Shown: piece by piece, positions 6,932 through 10,070 of the stretch | How positions within the stretch are numbered: position 1 is the first letter of the stretch | Layout: each line of letters begins with the position of its first letter | NCBI GenBank assembly: GCA_043747685.1 | Contig: JAYTOR010000122.1 | Coordinates: 1-10,070 of the forward strand | Length of the DNA stretch: 10,070 nucleotides | Direction of reading: 5' to 3' | Origin: JANXUF01 sp043747685 | GTDB taxonomy: Bacteria > Actinomycetota > Acidimicrobiia > Acidimicrobiales > Ilumatobacteraceae | Position numbers and translations under genes: made by a program | Notes under the pieces: generated by a model | The model's input: the letters and a program-made list of their open reading frames with translations, nothing else | Database searches by the model: none | Told to the model about the DNA's origin: nothing

Positions 6932-7984
6932 TCACTGTTTCGTCGTCTCGTGGACGTAGGCGACGAGTTGTTCGAGCACACCGGGGTCGATGTCTGGTGT
7001 CACCCCGTGGCCGAGGTTGAAGACATGGGCGCGATGGCCCGCATTGGTGGCGAGTACGGCGTCCGTTGCGGACCTGGTGACATCCCACCCGGCGAGTACC
7101 AGCGTCGGGTCGAGATTGCCCTGTACAGCGGTGTCGGCGCCGAGCCGCTTGCGGGCCTCGTCGATCGGGGTGCGCCAGTCGAGCCCGATGACGCGATGCG
7201 TCGAGGTCCGCTGTGCGGCGTACATCGATTCGAGCAGGTGGTCGCATCCGACGCCGAAGTGGATCGCAGGAGCGTCCGGATAACTGGCAGCCAACTCGGT
7301 GAAGACGCGCTCCGAATGCGGGAGCACGAACGTCTCGTAGTCGGCCCGGCTGAGTGCGCCAGCCCACGAATCGAACAGTTGGTACGCAGAAGCGCCGGCC
7401 GCGAGCTGCGAGCCGATACTGGCGATGGCGTGCGACGCCAGCCGGTCGAGCAACTCGTGCCACGTTGCCGGGTCGGTGTGCATCAGCGCCTTGGCGTGTT
7501 CGTAGGTGCGTGACGGCCGCCCCTCGATGACATAACTGCCGACGGTGAAGGGGGCACCGGCAAAGGCGATCAGCGGCACGGCCAACTCGGCGACGAGGAG
7601 CTTGATCGTTTCGGCGACATACGGTGCGTCGAGATCGGGTTCGAACGGGCGGACACGCCGCAGGTCGCCGGGGCTGCGGAACGGATCGGCGGCAACGGGG
7701 CCGGTGCCGGGGGCGACGTCCATCCCGAAGCCGATGGCGTGGATCGGGACGACGATGTCGCTGTAGAGCACGGCGGCGTCCACGCCGTAACGGCGAACGG
7801 GCTGCAGCGTGATCTCCGCCGACAGCTCCGGGTCCTTGATGGCGTCGAGAATGCTGCCGTGCCCGCGAATGGCCCGGTATTCGGGCAGGCTGCGGCCCGC
7901 CTGGCGCATCATCCAAATCGGCGTATGCGCCGCCCGCTCGCCCCGACACGCCGCTAAAAACGCTGATGCACCCTCGAAACCCAT
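6932..7984 (-). CDS. hemE: Uroporphyrinogen decarboxylase
   Basis: The 350-residue cytosolic enzyme removes the four acetate carboxyls of uroporphyrinogen III to give coproporphyrinogen III. All signatures are present: PIWMMRQAGRSLPEYR with the substrate-binding R27 and R31, D76 in LYSDIVVP, Y151 in GAPFTVGSYVIEG, S206 in FDSWAGALS, VQGNLDP, and H326 in FNLGHGVTPDIDP. Length and start are normal for the family. It is the first gene of the minus-strand cluster hemE-hemH-hemY-(sortase relic)-lnt, so its promoter probably drives all of them. ATG 7984 has no Shine-Dalgarno sequence, but a TANNNT box lies 9 bases upstream. Its product feeds HemY and then HemH; HemQ/ChdC, which would complete the route, is not in the window. 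Confidence 0.96.
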   Translation of the reverse strand: MGFEGASAFLAACRGERAAHTPIWMMRQAGRSLPEYRAIRGHGSILDAIKDPELSAEITLQPVRRYGVDAAVLYSDIVVPIHAIGFGMDVAPGTGPVAADPFRSPGDLRRVRPFEPDLDAPYVAETIKLLVAELAVPLIAFAGAPFTVGSYVIEGRPSRTYEHAKALMHTDPATWHELLDRLASHAIASIGSQLAAGASAYQLFDSWAGALSRADYETFVLPHSERVFTELAASYPDAPAIHFGVGCDHLLESMYAAQRTSTHRVIGLDWRTPIDEARKRLGADTAVQGNLDPTLVLAGWDVTRSATDAVLATNAGHRAHVFNLGHGVTPDIDPGVLEQLVAYVHETTKQ

Positions 7985-7993
7985 GAGCTAGTC

Positions 7994-7999
7994 ACGCTA
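7994..7999 (-). promoter_or_regulatory. Candidate -10 box for the hemE operon
   Basis: On the minus strand TAGCGT ends 9 bases before the hemE ATG, the same spacing as TAGCAT before tetR. A start 6-7 bases downstream would give a nearly leaderless mRNA. No clear -35 hexamer is visible at 16-18 bases. Of the intergenic stretch 7985-8318, the rest holds only the DUF1801-like fragment; I see no riboswitch or RNA gene. Confidence 0.45.
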
Positions 8000-8087
8000 T
8001 CCGGCGCCTTTCCGATCTCTCGAAACATCGTTCGGCAAACGCATCCCTCGACGGGTCCGGCAGGCACGCCAAATCGTTCCTCGATCG

Positions 8088-8288
8088 TGGACACACATCT
8101 GCTTGTACCCGATCCCGACCTTCGCCGGCGAGCTCCAAGCCCGCAGCGCGCCGTTTCGGGCGGGGAACGGCACCGTTCTCTTCCCGTACAGCCAATCGAT
8201 ACCTGACGGGCTGGTTGAAGACCTCACCGCCGCAATCGTCGCTCGCCATGACGATAGGGCCAAAGGACGAACCACCTCGGGACAGTGA
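8088..8288 (+). pseudogene. 3' fragment of a DUF1801 (YdhG-like) gene
   Basis: In this frame the read WTHICLYPIPT...ELQARSAPFRAGNGTVLFPYSQSIPDGLVEDLTAAIVARHDD ending at TGA 8288 follows the C-terminal half of DUF1801/YdhG-like proteins: the HI-LYP strand, then P-[FY]-R...G-T-[VL]..F-P....I-P..L-[VI]....R. These are small proteins (about 110-140 residues) of unknown function with a CyaY-like fold. The first half is missing: upstream codons in this frame are Arg-rich and unlike the family (RIPRRVRQARQIVPRS), and only about 100 bp remain before the oppositely oriented hemE. The only starts inside are a TTG at 8103 and nothing better, so I treat it as a relic. A short 61-residue product from 8103 is possible but lacks half of the fold. 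Confidence 0.5.
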
Positions 8289-8318
8289 ATCCATGACACC
8301 TATCGCCGGGAACTGGCG

Positions 8319-8816
8319 TCAGCCGGCTTGTTCGTCGTCTCGGTAGCCGGCAAGTTGTCGGAACATCGCACGGCGTTGTCTGATAGTGCCGAACTCGATC
8401 ACATTGGTGCGTTTGACGCCCCATCCGTCGATGAGGATCAGCGGACTGACAACGATTGGCTCGTCGACGGTTGCTGTCTCGGTTGATGCTGCACGCGGCT
8501 GCATTTCGGCGGTCTTTGCGGTCGGATTCGCGGTCGGGTTCGTGGTGGACGCCGGTTCGGCTTGCGTGATGCGTCGTCGTGTCTCGGCGAGTTCGCAGCC
8601 GTCAGGTCTGCGTGCGCGGACGGTTGGGTCGGCGTCCATCGTGATCGTCCAGCCTGCCTGGTGTTTCAGGCGGTGGTGACCGTTGCAGAGCGGGATCATG
8701 TCATCAGTGTTCGTCAACCCGCCGTCTTCCCACGCCGCTGTCTCATGATGGGCTTGACATCGTTCATACGGTTGATCGCAGTCGGGGAACCCACACCCGT
8801 CCCACTGCACTCGCAT
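8319..8816 (-). CDS. HNH nuclease domain, 3' half of a broken DUF222-HNH (13E12-type) gene
   Basis: These 165 residues carry the HNH part of a 13E12-type protein: zinc pair CGFPDC, then CQAHHETAAWEDGGLTNTDDMIPLC and GHHRLKH. The central HNH asparagine position is occupied by aspartate (TDDM), a variation seen in this family as far as I recall. After residue 60 comes a low-complexity Thr/Ala/Pro linker with a NPTANPTA repeat (a 12-bp near-repeat around 8517-8541) and a tail of unknown role ending at TGA 8319. It is in the same frame as the gene at 8820-9662, separated by TGA GCG, so it is the C-terminal half of one protein. ATG 8816 is 3 bases past that stop, so reinitiation could still make the nuclease domain alone. 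Confidence 0.75.
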   Translation of the reverse strand: MRVQWDGCGFPDCDQPYERCQAHHETAAWEDGGLTNTDDMIPLCNGHHRLKHQAGWTITMDADPTVRARRPDGCELAETRRRITQAEPASTTNPTANPTAKTAEMQPRAASTETATVDEPIVVSPLILIDGWGVKRTNVIEFGTIRQRRAMFRQLAGYRDDEQAG

Positions 8817-8819
8817 CGC

Positions 8820-8822
8820 TCA
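8820..8822 (-). other. In-frame TGA splitting the DUF222-HNH gene
   Basis: The minus-strand codons read AAC CTC AAC CAG CGC TGA GCG ATG CGA GTG CAG. Both sides are conserved 13E12 sequence in one frame, and the position normally holds arginine. A single C-to-T change explains it. I see no stem-loop or signal for recoding. Confidence 0.8.
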
Positions 8823-9662
8823 GCGCTGGTTGAGGTTGGCGAGGCGTCTCGTCCGGCCCATTGCCAATGGCGTGTTCGTCGCGCTCGTCAGAAGCGGGTG
8901 GGTATCGGACTGGCAGAACAGGTGCCAGAGGACATCTTCTGCGACGGGTGTACCGCCAGCGAAACGCCCGCTCTTCCTGGTTCGTCGTTCGAAGTCGTCG
9001 ATGGTCATCGTGACGATGATGTGCGGACGTTGCACATGACCAGCCCGACCGGAATCGAGTCCCATCTTCGCCAACGTGACGAGCGCTTCCGCCTGGCGTT
9101 CGCGCAACGTCCGTGATGAGTCGTCGTCTTTGAGCGCCAGATTCTCGATCGCTGTGCGGATTAGTTGAGCTGACAACGTGTCGAACTCGGCTTCCATCCG
9201 CAGCCGGCCGCCGAGCAGCGTACTGAACGACAGGAACGACGGTTCCTCCGGCTGAGGTTCTGGGTCCGGCGTGTTGGAAGCAATCATCGCCCTGTCGGCG
9301 GCGATCCATGTGTCGATCTTCTGCCGCGCCTGACGTTCATGCAGTCCCTCGGCCGCTTCCAGTAACGACGCTTCGGCGTCAGCGAACGCTTCGGGCAAGA
9401 TCGAATTCGCCTGCCCGAGTAGCAGGGCGATCGGGCGAGAGATGCGTCCGGTGCACATCTTCTCGAACGTCACCGGGATGAGTTGCAGGCGTCGCGCGTT
9501 CTGGATCAGGTTCCCGGTTGAGGATCGCGACGTGTTGAACCGTGATGCAAGCCATGCCGAGCCCGACAGTGCGCCGTCATAGCCCCACGCGCCGGCGCAA
9601 TCCCAACGACTCAGCACCACGTCCAACGTCGCAACCGCTTCATCGATGTCCGGACTGAGCAT
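8820..9662 (-). CDS. DUF222 domain protein, 5' half of a broken DUF222-HNH (13E12-type) gene
   Basis: These 280 residues are the DUF222 (REP13E12) domain found with HNH nuclease domains in actinobacterial multicopy genes. The start MLSPDIDEAVATLDVVLSRW is normal, and the end PLAMGRTRRLANLNQR is the conserved lead-in to HNH, where NLNQRRAM-type sequence is expected. Here the codon after NLNQR is TGA (8820-8822), one C-to-T step from the arginine codon CGA, and the HNH half continues in the same frame. The break is therefore a nonsense mutation, not a frameshift. In M. tuberculosis several 13E12 genes are DNA-damage-induced through LexA; a LexA-box-like repeat lies 28 bp before this start. Molecular role of DUF222 is not established. 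ATG 9662 has no Shine-Dalgarno sequence. Confidence 0.82.
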   Translation of the reverse strand: MLSPDIDEAVATLDVVLSRWDCAGAWGYDGALSGSAWLASRFNTSRSSTGNLIQNARRLQLIPVTFEKMCTGRISRPIALLLGQANSILPEAFADAEASLLEAAEGLHERQARQKIDTWIAADRAMIASNTPDPEPQPEEPSFLSFSTLLGGRLRMEAEFDTLSAQLIRTAIENLALKDDDSSRTLRERQAEALVTLAKMGLDSGRAGHVQRPHIIVTMTIDDFERRTRKSGRFAGGTPVAEDVLWHLFCQSDTHPLLTSATNTPLAMGRTRRLANLNQR

Positions 9663-9664
9663 CT

Positions 9665-9694
9665 AGTCTACCGTGTTCTCTCTCAAGGGTACAA
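9665..9694 (-). promoter_or_regulatory. Candidate promoter of the DUF222-HNH gene
   Basis: On the minus strand TTGTAC (9694-9689) and TAGACT (9670-9665) are 18 bases apart and resemble sigma-A -35 and -10 boxes. TAGACT ends only 2 bases before the ATG at 9662, which would put the start site inside the gene. An alternative -10 is TACCCT just upstream, so the exact boxes are uncertain. Confidence 0.3.
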
Positions 9695-9707
9695 ACGTAT
9701 GTTTGTA
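9690..9707. promoter_or_regulatory. Inverted repeat, candidate LexA-type operator
   Basis: TACAAAC-GTAT-GTTTGTA is an 18-bp inverted repeat with perfect 7-bp arms and a 4-base centre, in the divergent region between the DUF222-HNH and DUF664 genes. It fits the Gram-positive SOS box layout CGAAC-RNRY-GTTCG with a symmetric G-to-A/C-to-T change in each arm. It overlaps candidate -35 boxes on both strands, as expected for a repressor site. LexA binding is inferred; another repressor could use it. Confidence 0.5.
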
Positions 9708-9730
9708 GACGTATGAAAATCCTGTATGAT
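9703..9730 (+). promoter_or_regulatory. Candidate promoter of the DUF664 gene
   Basis: TTGTAG (9703-9708) and TATGAT (9725-9730) are separated by 16 bases and read toward the DUF664-like gene, giving a leader of about 53 bases. The -35 box overlaps the right arm of the inverted repeat. The heptamer ACGTATG occurs twice here (9695-9701 and 9709-9715). Confidence 0.45.
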
Positions 9731-9789
9731 CCGCAACAACCGCAGCGCCGGTCGATCACACCGGTGAACGCTCATGGCAGACTCGAGCC

Positions 9790-10070
9790 GTGATCGATGA
9801 ATTCGCCAAGGAGTACTTGCTCGGTGACCTGCGCGATGTGCGACAGACGATGCTCTGGAAGTTGGAAGGGCTCTCCGAGTACGACGTTCGCCGCCCGCTC
9901 ACGTACACGGGCACCAATCTCCTCGGTTTGATCAAGCACCTGGCGACCTCCGAGGCGTGGTACTTCGGCGACGTGTTCGGGCGCCCGTTCCCTGGTCGAT
10001 GGCGCCGGTGGAACGATCCCGCCGGCCACGCCGACGTCATGTGGGCCGCTGCGGATGAGTCGGGCGTCGA
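9790..10070 (+). CDS. DUF664 / mini-circle-type DinB-like protein (N-terminal part)
   Basis: The first 93 residues are visible; the gene runs off the end. The read VIDEFAKEYLLGDLRDVRQ, WKLEGLSEYDVRRPLT, TGTNLLGLIKHLATSEAWYF and FGRPFP is typical of the actinobacterial DUF664/mini-circle proteins in the DinB/YfiT-like four-helix bundle superfamily. H50 (LIKHL) corresponds to the first metal-ligand histidine of that fold. Members include thiol S-transferases and many proteins of unknown role. GTG 9790 is the only start that gives the family N-terminus. The ATG at 9774 is in another frame and stops after eight codons. There is no clear Shine-Dalgarno sequence. It is divergent from the DUF222-HNH gene and shares the candidate operator with it, so damage-linked control is possible. 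Confidence 0.82.
   Translation, partial: MIDEFAKEYLLGDLRDVRQTMLWKLEGLSEYDVRRPLTYTGTNLLGLIKHLATSEAWYFGDVFGRPFPGRWRRWNDPAGHADVMWAAADESGV

Noticed and set aside
7992..8299. Two overlapping 100-codon minus-strand frames between hemE and the HNH gene
   Set aside because: They are antisense to the DUF1801-like fragment, rich in Arg/Ser, lack starts with signals and show no family character.
8820..8822. Selenocysteine or programmed readthrough at the TGA in the HNH gene
   Set aside because: The position normally holds arginine, there is no evident SECIS-like stem-loop directly after it, and a CGA to TGA transition is a simpler explanation.
8319..9662. Insertion sequence or intein around the HNH gene
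   Set aside because: I found no transposase motif, terminal inverted repeats or target-site duplications at the gene edges, and the HNH domain is the usual C-terminal part of 13E12-type proteins.

Overview
The window is GC-rich, with dense, mostly short-spaced genes and G/C-ending codons. Several features point to a high-GC actinobacterium: a DUF222/13E12-type HNH gene, a DUF664 mini-circle-type DinB-like gene, a class E-like sortase relic, a hemE-hemH-hemY cluster of the coproporphyrin-dependent type, GTG starts, few Shine-Dalgarno sequences and possible leaderless promoters. A deep-branching class such as Acidimicrobiia is my best guess, but this is inference from style and not a database match.

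Layout. (1) Positions 1-429, + strand: the last codons of tuf (EF-Tu) followed by rpsJ (ribosomal protein S10). The rest of the S10 operon does not follow. A hairpin at 494-513 closes the unit, and the next gene is convergent. (2) 596-1450, - strand: an isopenicillin N synthase-like Fe(II)/2-oxoglutarate oxygenase, divergent from (3) 1508-1888, a two-helix membrane protein, and 1969-2556, a TetR-family regulator with a possible leaderless promoter. (4) 2651-7984, - strand: a tightly packed probable operon read in the order hemE, hemH, hemY, a truncated sortase relic, lnt. The first three give uroporphyrinogen decarboxylase, coproporphyrin ferrochelatase and coproporphyrinogen oxidase. The decarboxylase HemQ/ChdC needed to finish heme is not here. 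The last gene is an apolipoprotein N-acyltransferase homologue in which the usual catalytic cysteine is a serine. (5) 7985-9662: a small accessory patch with the 3' fragment of a DUF1801-like gene (+) and a DUF222-HNH gene (-) split by an in-frame TGA. (6) 9663-10070: a divergent promoter region with an 18-bp inverted repeat resembling a relaxed LexA box, then the start of a DUF664/DinB-like gene that runs off the window.

Together this is core translation and heme/lipoprotein genes flanked by decaying accessory genes. I see no CRISPR array, tRNA, rRNA, prophage or complete insertion sequence. The points most worth a second look are the Cys-to-Ser change in Lnt, the sortase relic whose stop codon overlaps the lnt start, the nonsense codon in the HNH gene and the SOS-like operator in front of it.
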